A stretch of 31,334 nucleotides of DNA from JBKHDT01 sp049974825 (GCA_049974825.1 JBNGDJ010000016.1:1-31334), one strand, 5' to 3'. Counted from the stretch's first letter, positions 8,624 through 18,718 are shown. Notes: generated by a model not told the origin, from the letters alone. Translations and numbers: made by a program.

Positions 8624-9258
8624 AGGATCCGCGTCTTCAGGGCCTGTACCTGGTGACTGACAATGGTCGGACACCCTCGGATCGGCTGGTCACGACTGTT
8701 GGTGCGGCGATACGCGGCGGTGTGCGGATCGTCCAGTACCGAGACAAGTCCGGCGACCGGGAACGGCGTCTGCGCGAGGCATCCGCCCTGCGCGCGCTGA
8801 CCAGTGAACGGAATGTCCTGTTTCTGGTCAACGACGACATCGTGCTTGCCGAACAGGTGGGGGCCGACGGCGTGCACCTGGGCATCGACGACGCCGGTGT
8901 GGAAGAGGCCCGGTTGCGCCTTGGAGATCAAGCGTTGATCGGCATTTCTTGTTATGACCGCTTTGATCGGGCGCAGATGGCCGCGGCCCACGGGGCGGAC
9001 TACGTGGCGTTCGGATCCTTCTTTCCGTCCCGCATCAAGCCCAACGCCCCGCGGGCCAGCCTGGATCTGCTTCGCCAGGCCCGGGAAAAGCTGACACTGC
9101 CGATCTGCGCCATTGGCGGGATTTCAGCGGATCAGGCCCCTGCGCTGGTTGCGGCGGGCGCAGACATGGTCGCCGTGATTTCCGCCATATTCAGCGCCGA
9201 AAACCCGCAAGAAGCCGCTGCTCAGTTTGCGCCGGCCTTCGAATCGGCGTCAGACTGA
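8620..9258 (+). CDS. thiE: Thiamine-phosphate synthase
   Basis: ThiE joins HMP pyrophosphate and thiazole phosphate to make thiamine monophosphate. The 212-residue TIM-barrel protein has normal length. Visible motifs are VQYRDK (38-43, pyrophosphate site), NDD (71-73), ADGVHLG (82-88), the FGSFFPS..KP loop (131-141) and AIGGI (164-168). The start overlaps the glucokinase stop (ATGA). No TPP riboswitch is expected or seen inside this overlapping train. hemL follows after 55 bases, the familiar gammaproteobacterial thiE-hemL pair. Confidence 0.96.
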   Translation: MKDPRLQGLYLVTDNGRTPSDRLVTTVGAAIRGGVRIVQYRDKSGDRERRLREASALRALTSERNVLFLVNDDIVLAEQVGADGVHLGIDDAGVEEARLRLGDQALIGISCYDRFDRAQMAAAHGADYVAFGSFFPSRIKPNAPRASLDLLRQAREKLTLPICAIGGISADQAPALVAAGADMVAVISAIFSAENPQEAAAQFAPAFESASD

Positions 9259-9260
9259 TC

Positions 9261-9274
9261 CCGGCGGCCGCCGG
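9261..9274. other. 14-base perfect GC palindrome between thiE and hemL
   Basis: CCGGCGGCCGCCGG is perfectly self-complementary, and GATC/ATC flanks nearly extend it. It lies just after the thiE stop and 26 bases before the hemL ribosome site. There is no T-run, so it is not a standard terminator. It might form an mRNA hairpin that modulates hemL, or be a by-product of high GC. Confidence 0.4.
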
Positions 9275-9313
9275 ATCGGGCACGACCACTCTCGCATGCC
9301 AGGAGCACAAAGA

Positions 9314-10603
9314 ATGACCACCCGTTCGCATGAGCTGTTTGAAAAAGCACAGAAGCATATTCCCGGAGGCGTGAATTCCCCGGTTCGGGCCTTTCGCGCG
9401 GTCGGTGGCGAGCCGATCTTTGTCGAACGTGCCCAGGGTGCCTACTTCTGGGGCGCCGACGAGGAACGCTATATCGACTATGTCGGCTCCTGGGGGCCGA
9501 TGATTCTCGGACACGCGCACCGCGAGGTAATCTCCGCCGTTCAGGCGGCGGCTGAAAAGGGGCTCTCCTACGGCGCACCGACAGTCAGCGAAACCGAAAT
9601 GGCCGACCGGCTCTGTGCGCTGGTTCCTTCCATGGACATGGTGCGCATGGTTTCTTCGGGCACCGAAGCGACCATGAGCGCGATCCGCCTGGCGCGCGGG
9701 TTTACCGGCCGGGACAAGATCGTCAAGTTCGAGGGCAACTACCACGGGCATTCCGATTCCCTGCTGGTCAAGGCAGGGTCCGGGGCGCTGACGCTGGGGG
9801 TTCCCAGCTCGCCGGGGGTACCGGCGGCATTGGCCGAACATACGCTGACGCTCGAGTACAACAACGTCGAGCAGGTTCGGGAAACCTTCGCCTCCATCGG
9901 TGACCAGATTGCCTGCATTATTGTCGAGCCAGTGGCCGGCAACATGAATTGCATTCCGCCTGTCGAAGGATTTCTCGAAACCCTGCGAGCCGTCTGCGAC
10001 GAACAGGGCGCCGTGCTGATCTTCGACGAGGTGATGACCGGCTTCCGCGTTGCTCTGGGCGGAGCACAGGCCCACTACGGAGTCACGCCGGACCTGACGA
10101 CACTGGGCAAGGTGGTTGGCGGCGGCATGCCGGTCGGGGCCTTCGGGGGGCGCAAGGACATCATGTCCCACATCTCGCCGCTCGGCCCGGTGTATCAGGC
10201 CGGGACACTCTCCGGGAACCCGGTGGCGATGGCGGCCGGCCTGAAAACGCTGGAACTGATTTCCGTACCGGGGTTCTACGATGTGCTGGACCGTCGGGTT
10301 GAATACCTTTGTGATGGCATTGTATCGGCGGCCGAAGAAGCTGGAATTGCCATGCGCGCACAACATGCCGGCGGCATGTTCGGGCTGTTTTTCACCGACC
10401 AGCCCGCGGTGCGCAATTTTGCTGAAGCCACCGCCTGCGACCTGGAGCAGTTCAAGGCCTTCTTCCACGGCATGCTCGCCGAAGGCGTGTACCTGGCACC
10501 TTCAGCCTATGAGGCCGGATTCGTGTCCATGGCGCACAGCGATCAGGACATTGACCGGACCATCGAGGCGGCCACCAAGGTTCTGAACGCCATGGCCGGT
10601 TGA
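9314..10603 (+). CDS. hemL: Glutamate-1-semialdehyde 2,1-aminomutase
   Basis: HemL is the PLP enzyme that converts glutamate-1-semialdehyde to 5-aminolevulinate in the C5 haem pathway. The 429-residue protein has family length. It opens with SHELFEKAQKHIPGGVNSPVRAF. The PLP-binding aspartate is D238 (IFDEVMTGFR) and the Schiff-base lysine is K266 (TLGKVVGGGMPVGA). The frame is open further upstream, but ATG at 9314 is chosen because AGGAG (9301-9305) sits eight bases before it and the family N-terminus begins there. The strong terminator at 10648-10680 ends the unit. Confidence 0.97.
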   Translation: MTTRSHELFEKAQKHIPGGVNSPVRAFRAVGGEPIFVERAQGAYFWGADEERYIDYVGSWGPMILGHAHREVISAVQAAAEKGLSYGAPTVSETEMADRLCALVPSMDMVRMVSSGTEATMSAIRLARGFTGRDKIVKFEGNYHGHSDSLLVKAGSGALTLGVPSSPGVPAALAEHTLTLEYNNVEQVRETFASIGDQIACIIVEPVAGNMNCIPPVEGFLETLRAVCDEQGAVLIFDEVMTGFRVALGGAQAHYGVTPDLTTLGKVVGGGMPVGAFGGRKDIMSHISPLGPVYQAGTLSGNPVAMAAGLKTLELISVPGFYDVLDRRVEYLCDGIVSAAEEAGIAMRAQHAGGMFGLFFTDQPAVRNFAEATACDLEQFKAFFHGMLAEGVYLAPSAYEAGFVSMAHSDQDIDRTIEAATKVLNAMAG

Positions 10604-10647
10604 GCAGACCCGAAAATTCGCGGCGCCAAGACAAGCGCGTCCACGAA

Positions 10648-10680
10648 AAGGCCCCGGCAGTTTGCCGGGGCCTTGCGTTT
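10648..10680. terminator. Bidirectional intrinsic terminator between hemL and rpoH
   Basis: A perfect 11-bp stem, AAGGCCCCGGC (10648-10658) with GCCGGGGCCTT (10664-10674), encloses a five-base loop. On the plus strand GCGTTTT follows; on the minus strand the complement of CGAAAA gives a short T-run. It serves convergent hemL and rpoH. Confidence 0.9.
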
Positions 10681-10740
10681 TCGGGGGCAGGGGAACCGGT
10701 CTGACCGATGGATTCCCGGGCTGGGAAAGCTGCGGTCGGA

Positions 10741-11601
10741 TCAATCCGGAGCCGGCAACAGGCCCCGCATCTTCTTGAGCGCCGCCGATTCGATCTGGCG
10801 GATCCGCTCGGCGGATACGCCGTGTTCCGCGGCGAGTTCTTGAAGCGTGGCCTTTGGCTCAACGAGCCAGCGTCTCTGGAGAATGTCTCGACTGCGCTCG
10901 TCCAGGGCGCCCAGCGCTTCGCCCACCTGGTCCAGGCGCCGCTGCCTGTCATCCTGTTCCAGTCCGTCCACTGCCGTATCGCGCCCGTCTGTCAGGTACT
11001 GGGCCGGGGCCAGCCGCGGGGCGTCATCGTCTTCCTCGCCACTGGCGTCAAAGGTGACGTCCTGTCCGTAGAGGCGAGCTTCCATCTCCAGCACCTCTCG
11101 GGTCGGTACGCCCAGCTCGTCGGCAATGGACTCGGCCTCCTGTTGTCCCATCCAGCCAATGCGATCCCGCAGCCCCTTCATTCTGAAGAAAAGCTTGCGC
11201 TGCGCCTTGGTGGTGGCCACCTTGACGATCCGCCAGTTCTTGAGGATGAACTCGTGGATCTCGGAGCGGATCCAGTGGACGGCAAAACTGACCAGACGAA
11301 CGTTCTGCTCCGGGTCAAAGCGCTTGACCGCTTTCATCAGCCCGACGTTGCCTTCCTGGATCAGGTCCGGCATCGCCAGGCCGTAACCCTGGTAGCTGCG
11401 GGCAATGTGCACCACGAAACGAAGATGAGACAGGATGAGCTTCCGGGCCGCTTCCAGATCGTCACGCAGACGGTATCGCCGCGCCAGCTCGCGTTCTTCC
11501 TCGGCATCCAGCAGCGGAATCCGGCGTACCTCGTTCAAATACTGCTGAAGCGAGTCGCCAACGACCGGCCAGTTCATCGATTGCGTCATGGTCCTGTTCA
11601 C
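10741..11601 (-). CDS. rpoH: RNA polymerase heat-shock sigma factor sigma-32
   Basis: Sigma-32 directs RNA polymerase to heat-shock promoters. The 286-residue product has region 2 (HIARSYQGYGLAMPDLIQEG and YWIR-like HWIRSEIHEFI), the RpoH-specific box QRKLFFRMK (134-142) and a region 4.2 helix-turn-helix ending AERIRQIESAALKKMR. A GTG at 11601 is chosen because GGAGGA (11611-11616 on the minus strand) lies nine bases upstream; the next ATG (11589) has only a very close AGGA. The CIRCE element over its promoter suggests HrcA control on top of the usual sigma-32 controls. It is downstream of ftsX on the same strand but 355 bases away with its own promoter. Confidence 0.96.
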   Translation of the reverse strand: MNRTMTQSMNWPVVGDSLQQYLNEVRRIPLLDAEEERELARRYRLRDDLEAARKLILSHLRFVVHIARSYQGYGLAMPDLIQEGNVGLMKAVKRFDPEQNVRLVSFAVHWIRSEIHEFILKNWRIVKVATTKAQRKLFFRMKGLRDRIGWMGQQEAESIADELGVPTREVLEMEARLYGQDVTFDASGEEDDDAPRLAPAQYLTDGRDTAVDGLEQDDRQRRLDQVGEALGALDERSRDILQRRWLVEPKATLQELAAEHGVSAERIRQIESAALKKMRGLLPAPD

Positions 11602-11626
11602 CGTGTCTGTTCCTCCGATGGGCGCA

Positions 11627-11656
11627 ATTTTAGCACTCGGCTTGTTTGAGTGCTAA
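11627..11656 (-). promoter_or_regulatory. Predicted sigma-70 promoter of rpoH
   Basis: On the minus strand, TTAGCA (11651-11656, 4 of 6 to the -35 consensus) is separated by 18 bases from TAAAAT (11627-11632, 5 of 6 to -10). The start of transcription would be near 11620, giving a leader of about 20 bases that contains the GGAGGA ribosome site. The two hexamers lie on the two arms of the CIRCE repeat. Confidence 0.55.
11630..11656. promoter_or_regulatory. CIRCE operator (HrcA binding site) upstream of rpoH
   Basis: The sequence is TTAGCACTC-N9-GAGTGCTAA, an exact match to the canonical CIRCE consensus bound by the heat-shock repressor HrcA. It begins 29 bases upstream of the rpoH GTG and covers the predicted promoter, so HrcA binding would block initiation. 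No groES/groEL or dnaK gene is adjacent; rpoH is the only gene it can control in this window (ftsX ends toward it). hrcA itself is not in the window. Confidence 0.93.
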
Positions 11657-11956
11657 CAACCCGCCAGGTTCCCTCGAAAGAACCTTTGTGCGCTCAGGAA
11701 TCCAGGATTGGAGGATGAATGGCGCAGACCAGGGGACAGGCTTCGAGCCACGGGCTTCATGTCCGGTGCCCCTTGAGCAGGGCTGTCTCAAAGCAAATCG
11801 CGCAACCCATTGCATTGCAAAGCCCAGGCCGAGCAGGTATCCGGCCGGGCGTTTCTGCATGATGCCCGGGATGGTGTCCCGCGAAGCTTGGCAAGCGGAA
11901 GGGCTACGGCCTGGATTGCAAGGGCCGATGAAAACTGGGGCAATCCGGTCCGGGCG
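11657..11956. other. Non-coding spacer between ftsX and the rpoH promoter
   Basis: About 300 bases between the rpoH operator and the ftsX stop. Frames on either strand give products without recognisable domains or ribosome sites. I see no clear terminator for ftsX; a short TTTT at about 11935 (minus strand) lacks a good stem. Confidence 0.5.
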
Positions 11957-12928
11957 TCAGTCAAGGGTCATTCGGGCAATCACGACACGGCCGGCCAGAA
12001 GGGCGCCGAGCCAGCCCAGAACGCCGCCGAGCAACATCAGGCCGAACAGGATCGCAACCGGCTGTTCAAGCATGACGCCGGTGCCGTACAGGCTTGAAAT
12101 TTCCTGCACCGGGGCGGAGAGATAGGCAATCATGCCTTCGACGATCAGGACGGCACCCAGCCCGCCCGCAAGCCCGGTGACCAGACCGATGTACAGCAGG
12201 GGCCGCAGCATGTGGCTGCGGGTGGCGCCCATCAGCTCAAGAAGGCGGATTTCCTCGTGCCGGTCGCGCAGCTCAAGCCGGATGGTGTTGCTGACCACCA
12301 GCAATACGGCCACGCCGAGCAGCAAAAGCACGGCCAGAGAAAACTGCACGAGCAGGCGAATCACGGTCTGAAGTCGTTCCATCCAGACGCCATCATGCGC
12401 GAGACTCGCAACGCGCGAGTCCGCCGTCAGGCGCTCGCGCAGGCTCGCCAGCCCCCCTGGATCATTCAGCCGAAGATCCAGTTCGATGACATGGGGCAGG
12501 GGATTGGCATCGACCAGCGTGTCGATTCCTTCCAGGTTCAGTCGATCGGTCAGGGCGCGCAGGCCCTCATCGGGAGGCACGTGTCTCGCCTGGCGAATCA
12601 GCCCGTCCTCGGCAAACTCGGAACGCAGTTCAAGCGCGTCTGCCTGGCCCATGTCCGGGGCCAGGAACAACACGAGCCGGCCGGTATCGGCCTCCAGGCC
12701 GGACCCAAGCCGCTCAAGATTGTACGCCAGCGCGCCAAGCAGGCCGGGAATCGCCAGAACCACGGCGATGACGAGGATCGTCGTCAGCGAGGCCATCGGT
12801 GCGCGACGCCAGCGCAGCAGTGCCGCGCGGAGACATTCGGCATGGTGTTGGCGCCAGGCGGCCCAGAGTTGGCGGCGACGCTGGCGTCGGTTGCTGCCTG
12901 GGGCTTCCTGTTCGGTGGCTGCGTTCAT
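11957..12928 (-). CDS. ftsX: Cell-division permease-like protein FtsX
   Basis: FtsX is the membrane partner of FtsE; the complex sits at the septum and activates peptidoglycan hydrolases (via EnvC in E. coli). The 323-residue protein has a basic cytoplasmic N-terminus, TM1 at about 46-68, a periplasmic domain (about 70-185), and TM2-TM4 at about 190-213, 245-268 and 290-312, the standard layout. The cytoplasmic loop RDRHEEIRLLELMGAT (221-236) is the FtsE-contacting, MacB-like segment. Its ATG overlaps the ftsE stop (ATGA). Confidence 0.95.
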   Translation of the reverse strand: MNAATEQEAPGSNRRQRRRQLWAAWRQHHAECLRAALLRWRRAPMASLTTILVIAVVLAIPGLLGALAYNLERLGSGLEADTGRLVLFLAPDMGQADALELRSEFAEDGLIRQARHVPPDEGLRALTDRLNLEGIDTLVDANPLPHVIELDLRLNDPGGLASLRERLTADSRVASLAHDGVWMERLQTVIRLLVQFSLAVLLLLGVAVLLVVSNTIRLELRDRHEEIRLLELMGATRSHMLRPLLYIGLVTGLAGGLGAVLIVEGMIAYLSAPVQEISSLYGTGVMLEQPVAILFGLMLLGGVLGWLGALLAGRVVIARMTLD

Positions 12929-13593
12929 TCACCTTTCTCGATGTGTTCGAGTCGACCGGCGCGCAGAACCAGGCGGGGGACGTCGAAGGTCCGAAGCAGG
13001 GCCAGTTCGTGACTGGCAATCAGGACGGTCACGCCGACGTCATTGAATTGCATGAACTGGCGGTAGATCTGCAGGGACAATTCCGGGTCCAGGTTGCCGG
13101 TGGGTTCGTCGGCCAGCAGGATCCGGGGGCGGTTCACCAGAGCGCGGGCAATGTTTACCCGTTGCTGCTCGCCTCCGGACAGTTCCTGCGGATAAGCCCG
13201 CTCCCGATCGAGCAGACCGACCTTGTCCAGTGCCGCCCGGACCCGCCGGGCGATATCGTCATGGGGATAGGCCGAGACCCGCAGGGGCAGGGCGACATTG
13301 TCGAAAACGCGCCGATCCGAAAGGAGATGGTGCTCCTGGAAGACTACCCCGATCTGACGGCGCAGCATGGGAATTCTCCGCCGCGACAGTCGGGAGATCT
13401 CGATGCCACCCACGCGGATCCGTCCGCTGGTCGGCCGGTCAAGGCGGGGTATCAGCTTGAGCAGGGTGCTTTTTCCGGCGCCCGAGTGCCCGGTGACGAA
13501 TGCCATCTGACCTGCCGCCAGCGAGAAACTGACATCCTCGAGGGCGAACTGCCCATTGGCGTGCCGCCGGTGGACGCGCTCGAACTCGATCAT
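12925..13593 (-). CDS. ftsE: Cell-division ATP-binding protein FtsE
   Basis: FtsE is the ATPase of the FtsEX divisome complex. The 222-residue ABC protein has Walker A GHSGAGKST (35-43), the Q-loop at VVFQEH (83-88), signature LSGGEQQRV (138-146), Walker B ILLADEPTGNLD (158-169) and a late H-loop (IASHE). Size and sequence match FtsE rather than LolD or other importers, and neighbours FtsX and FtsY confirm it. It overlaps both neighbours by four bases. Confidence 0.96.
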   Translation of the reverse strand: MIEFERVHRRHANGQFALEDVSFSLAAGQMAFVTGHSGAGKSTLLKLIPRLDRPTSGRIRVGGIEISRLSRRRIPMLRRQIGVVFQEHHLLSDRRVFDNVALPLRVSAYPHDDIARRVRAALDKVGLLDRERAYPQELSGGEQQRVNIARALVNRPRILLADEPTGNLDPELSLQIYRQFMQFNDVGVTVLIASHELALLRTFDVPRLVLRAGRLEHIEKGE

Positions 13594-14960
13594 GCGTCGG
13601 GCCGCTCGCGATCGAGCATTGCATCAACGTAGGCTCGCGCCTCGAAGGGGCGCAGGTCGTCGGGGCGCTCGCCAACGCCAATAAAGCGAATCGGCAGGCC
13701 GAGTTCCTCGGCAATCGCAAAGACAATGCCCCCCTTGGCCGTTCCGTCGAGCTTGGTGATGACCAGCCCGGTGACCCCGATGGCCTCGTGAAACTGTCTT
13801 GCTTGGTTCAGTGCGTTTTGTCCGATGCTGGCATCAAGCACCAGCAGGACTTCCTGCGGCGCCTCCGCCTTGACTTTCCGCATCACCCGGGTGAGTTTTT
13901 TCAGCTCTTCCATCAGCCCGCCCTGGGTGTGCAGGCGGCCCGCCGTGTCCGCGATCAGCACGTCGATTTCCCGGGCCTGCGCGGCCTGGACCGCGTCAAA
14001 CATGACGGCACCCGCGTCGCGCATGTCCGGCTGGCCAATGACCGGGACGCCGTTACGCTCACCCCAGATCTGCAACTGCTCGACCGCCGCTGCGCGGAAG
14101 GTATCCCCGGCGGCGAGCATGACCGATTGGTCCTGCTGAAGCAGCCGGTGCGCCAGCTTGCCGATGGTGGTGGTTTTTCCGGCCCCGTTGATCCCGGCCA
14201 TGAGGATCACGAACGGGCGCTCGCCGGCAGGGATCTGCAGGGGCACCTGTACCTGCTCAAGCCGTTCGACCATCAAGTCGTACAGTGCTTCGAAAAGTGC
14301 TTCGGGGTCGGTCAGCTCCTTGCGCGAGACTCGGTCGGTGAGGTTGTCGATCATGGCGCGGGTGGCGGACATGCCGACATCGGCGAGCAAGAGCCGGGTT
14401 TCCAGTTCTTCGAGCAGCTCGTCGTCGATGGTCTTCTTGCCGAGTACCAAGTCGGCCAGCCCCTCGGTAAAGCTGCGCCGGGTCTTGGCCAAACGATTTC
14501 TCAGTCGGGAGAACAGCCCGCCCGTGCTTTGCTCTTCGGCAGTGCGGCCGGGCTTGTCGACCGGCCGGGCATAGGCCGGGGTATCCTGCGCGGTGGATGA
14601 GGCCTGTGACGAGACAGCCTTGTCGGGCTCGGCACGATCGGGCTCGCTTTGACCGGGTTCCGGCGCGGTGGGGGTCGGCGGTTCGGCTGCCACCACGGGT
14701 TCTGTCGTAGCCGGGCGCGCGGCCTCCGTCGGCCTCGAGGGCTGCCGTTCGGCTTCACCCTCCGCCTGTACGGAGTCGCCGCTGCGCTCCACCACTGCCT
14801 CGCGAGACTGGTGCGAGTCAGCGGGCTCGCTGGATGCCTCGACCTCGATATCCGCGTTGTCCGCGTTGTCCGCGTCCTTCTCCGTGACATCCGGGGCTGC
14901 CTGTTCAGGGGGGGTCTTTTCAGACTCGCCTTTCTTGAAGCGCTTGAGAAAGCCAAACAT
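13590..14960 (-). CDS. ftsY: Signal recognition particle receptor FtsY
   Basis: FtsY is the SRP receptor GTPase that docks ribosome-nascent-chain/SRP complexes at the inner membrane. Of 456 residues, the first ~145 form an acidic, Pro/Glu/Ala-rich A-domain with an amphipathic membrane-binding start (MFGFLKRFKKG). The NG core follows: N helices 150-235, P-loop GINGAGKTTT (256-265), DTFRAAAVEQL (286-296), DTAGR (338-342) and TKLDG (402-406). A nine-base unit repeated nearly three times near 14845-14875 encodes an Asp-Asn-Ala run in the A-domain. It heads ftsY-ftsE-ftsX. Confidence 0.97.
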   Translation of the reverse strand: MFGFLKRFKKGESEKTPPEQAAPDVTEKDADNADNADIEVEASSEPADSHQSREAVVERSGDSVQAEGEAERQPSRPTEAARPATTEPVVAAEPPTPTAPEPGQSEPDRAEPDKAVSSQASSTAQDTPAYARPVDKPGRTAEEQSTGGLFSRLRNRLAKTRRSFTEGLADLVLGKKTIDDELLEELETRLLLADVGMSATRAMIDNLTDRVSRKELTDPEALFEALYDLMVERLEQVQVPLQIPAGERPFVILMAGINGAGKTTTIGKLAHRLLQQDQSVMLAAGDTFRAAAVEQLQIWGERNGVPVIGQPDMRDAGAVMFDAVQAAQAREIDVLIADTAGRLHTQGGLMEELKKLTRVMRKVKAEAPQEVLLVLDASIGQNALNQARQFHEAIGVTGLVITKLDGTAKGGIVFAIAEELGLPIRFIGVGERPDDLRPFEARAYVDAMLDRERPDA

Positions 14961-15236
14961 CGTGGTGTTCTTCGATATGGTCTGTTGGGGAATCGTGGCG
15001 AGGAGCCCTGGCGAAGTCTTCTCGCATTCGTATCACTGGCCCGCACAGCCCTGGCCCGCGCCTTTGGGCCGCAGCGGATCCCTGCAATGGCTCGCGGGAA
15101 CATCGGGCAGGACACGGCGTCTGAGAAGTCACCCTGCCCTCCGCACGGACCGTGTGGCGGGACGGGTATCGTATCATTGGCGCCGGTCAATGCGTACCGG
15201 GCAGGGCGCAGGTCCATGGCGAGGAGAGGAAACACG
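14961..15236. other. Divergent intergenic region between ftsY and the M16 peptidase genes
   Basis: About 276 bases lie between divergent starts. Promoters for both directions are expected, but I find none of high quality; TATCAT at about 15169 is a weak -10 candidate for the peptidase pair. An imperfect stem CCGCACG/CGTGTGG lies around 15142-15158. No gene is supported here. Confidence 0.4.
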
Positions 15237-16612
<1,376 letters not shown>

Positions 16613-16616
<4 letters not shown>

Positions 16617-17989
16617 GCCAGCAGGATCGTCGAAAACCCGTCCTTGTCGTGCGTCGACTGGTTCGGGCCACGGTGCTGGTCGCCGGCTCGCTGCTTGCCG
16701 GCTGGTCGGCCGCCCCCACAGCTGCGCAAACCGTGCTGCCCTCAACTGAATGGACCCACGAATCCGGTGCCCGGGTAATCTTCTACGCCACCGATGCTCT
16801 GCCCATGGTCGATGCCCGGCTGGTGTTTGACGCCGGCGCGGTTCGCGATACCGACGCGACCTCCGGGCTGGCCGCGCTGACCGCCACGCTGCTCTCTGAG
16901 GGTGCGGGCGAGCGTGATGCAGATGCCTTTGCCCGCGCCATGGCCGGTCTGGGCGCGGAGTTCTCGGCCTCTGCCCGCTTGGCATCTGCCGCCGTCCGGC
17001 TGCGGAGCCTGTCCGATCCAGAACGACTTTGGCCGGCCGTGGACCTGGTGGCCGATGTGCTTCAGACGCCACGACTGCCCGAGCAAGCCTTCGAACGCGA
17101 GCGAAGCCGGCAGCTTCTGGGCATTCAGGCACGCCAGCAACGCCCTCAGGCCGTGGCCTCGGACGCGCTGCGCGCCGCACTGTATCCGGGACATCCCTAC
17201 GGGCGGTCGGATATCGGCACGACAGAGACGGTGGCGAGCCTGACTTACGAGCAAATGCGGGACTTCCATCAGCGGTACTATGTGGCCGCCAACGCACTGC
17301 TGGTGATTGTCGGTAACCTGGACCGGGCCGCTGCACAAAGGCTGGCGGATCGCTGGCTTTCCGCATTGCCGGTTGGCGAGCCAGCCGAGGCCCTGCCGCC
17401 CGTACCGCAGATTGAAGGCGACCGCAGCATCGAGGTGGACTATCCGTCGGAGCAGTACACCGTGATGGTGGGCTATCCTGGCGTGGCTCGGGACGATCCC
17501 GACTACCTGCCCCTGTATCTGGGCAATCATGTGCTGGGCGGCAGCGGCTTTTCCTCGCGATTGATGTCTGACCTGCGCGAGGCCCGGGGCCTGGCCTACA
17601 GCGTGTACAGTTACCTGATGCCCCTGCGTGCCGGCGGATCACTGGTCATGGGGATTCAGACTCGCGCGGACGCCGTGGACGAGGCGCGCAGGTTGATGCA
17701 CGCCGAGCTTGAGGCTTTTGTGGAAACGGGCCCGACGGCTGAAGAGCTGGCCGACAGTCAGGCCAATGTGACCGGTGGTCTGGCGCTCAAGCTCGACAGC
17801 AATGCAAAAATCGTCCAACAGCTGGGATCACTGGCCTATTTCGGTCTGCCACTGGATTACTACGACGATTATGTTGAGCGAGTCATGAACCTGACCCCGG
17901 AGACCGTTCAGGATGCCTTTGCCCGACGCATTGATCCAGATCGCCGGGTAGCCGTCATTGTCGGCCCCGTTTCCGAACCGGGACAGTGA
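16613..17989 (+). CDS. Secreted M16 peptidase-like protein, non-catalytic member
   Basis: This 458-residue protein has the two-lobed M16 fold but no zinc site: where its neighbour has HMFEH it has GLAALTATLLSEG (85-97). Instead it keeps the second-lobe R/Y substrate-binding signature SSRLMSDLREARGLAYSVYS (314-333). The N-terminus looks like a signal peptide with core 19-32 and cleavage near AAQ at 37-39. By analogy with heterodimeric M16B peptidases it supplies the R/Y pair to the catalytic partner encoded immediately upstream, with which its ATG overlaps. Loss of the zinc motif is normal for this partner and is not pseudogenisation. Confidence 0.92.
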
Positions 17990-18040
17990 CAATGCCGCAC
18001 AGGCTGTCTTTTCGAGCGGCATGTTTTCAATCCATGCGCC

Positions 18041-18074
18041 AATCGGGAATTTCTGCATTCGTGCACAGATTCCC
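18041..18074. repeat. Dispersed palindromic repeat, copy 2
   Basis: A 30-base near-perfect hairpin at 18045-18074: two 13-base arms with one mismatch and one G-T wobble around a TTCG tetraloop. It shares AATCGGGAAT, GCATTCGTGCA and AGATTCCC with copy 1 (20-51). It sits between the second M16 gene and rsmD, 23 bases before the rsmD ATG. No T-run follows; AAGAAAAA follows instead. Confidence 0.8.
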
Positions 18075-18097
18075 AAGAAAAACCGGGCCGTGCCGGC

Positions 18098-18718
18098 ATG
18101 GCTAGGCCGGGTGGGCGCAATCGCCTGAGGATTGTCGGCGGAACACTGCGGCGACGATCACTGCGCTTTCCTGATCGGCCCGGATTGCGCCCAACGCCCG
18201 ACCGTGTGCGAGAGACGTTGTTCAACTGGCTGACCGGTCGGGTCCGGCAAGCGCGCTGCGTTGACCTCTTCGCGGGATCCGGCGCATTGGGTCTGGAAGC
18301 GTTGTCTCGAGGTGCGGCACGCTGCTGGTTCGTGGAGCGGGATCGCCGGGCCGCCGACTCTCTGGCGGGCAATCTTGCCGAACTGGGCGTGGATGATGCA
18401 GGTCAGCTGCTCAGGCAGGATGCCCGTCAGGCGCTGTCCGCAGCACCCTGGGCGCAGGAAGGGCAGATTGATCTGCTGTTCATCGATCCGCCCTTTGCCG
18501 TGCCCGGCCTGGGCGAGGCTGTACTGGCTCAGGTAGCCGATGCACCCTGGTTGTCCGCCGACGCGGTGATTTACATCGAATACCCTGCCGAAAGCGGCGA
18601 ACCCGACCTGCCGGCGGGCTGGCAGATTCACCGGCAGGGGCGGGCGGGGGAGTCAGCCTGTCTGCTTCTTCAGCGCGAGGAAAAGCAATCGCTTGGGATG
18701 CCGGACTTCAACGGTTGA
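18098..18718 (+). CDS. rsmD: 16S rRNA (guanine(966)-N(2))-methyltransferase
   Basis: RsmD methylates G966 of 16S rRNA late in small-subunit assembly, using SAM. The 206-residue Rossmann methyltransferase has RIVGGTLRRR (11-20), the conserved RPTPDRVRETLFNWL (31-45), SAM motif I DLFAGSGALGLEALSRG (56-72) and catalytic DPPF (130-133). No strong ribosome site precedes ATG 18098, but the family N-terminus starts there. The last 11 bases overlap the convergent cytochrome gene tail to tail, so no separate terminator fits between them. Confidence 0.95.
   Translation: MARPGGRNRLRIVGGTLRRRSLRFPDRPGLRPTPDRVRETLFNWLTGRVRQARCVDLFAGSGALGLEALSRGAARCWFVERDRRAADSLAGNLAELGVDDAGQLLRQDARQALSAAPWAQEGQIDLLFIDPPFAVPGLGEAVLAQVADAPWLSADAVIYIEYPAESGEPDLPAGWQIHRQGRAGESACLLLQREEKQSLGMPDFNG

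Noticed and set aside
10708..11649. 313-codon plus-strand frame opposite rpoH
   Set aside because: The minus strand encodes an unmistakable sigma-32; the plus frame has no recognisable domain.
12212..13632. Long plus-strand frames opposite ftsX and ftsE
   Set aside because: They mirror the GC-rich codon pattern of well-supported genes and contain no family motifs.
14649..15236. Upstream extension of the M16 peptidase frame by about 196 codons
   Set aside because: It overlaps ftsY antisense, is Arg-rich and lacks motifs; the signal peptide and ribosome site place the start at 15237.
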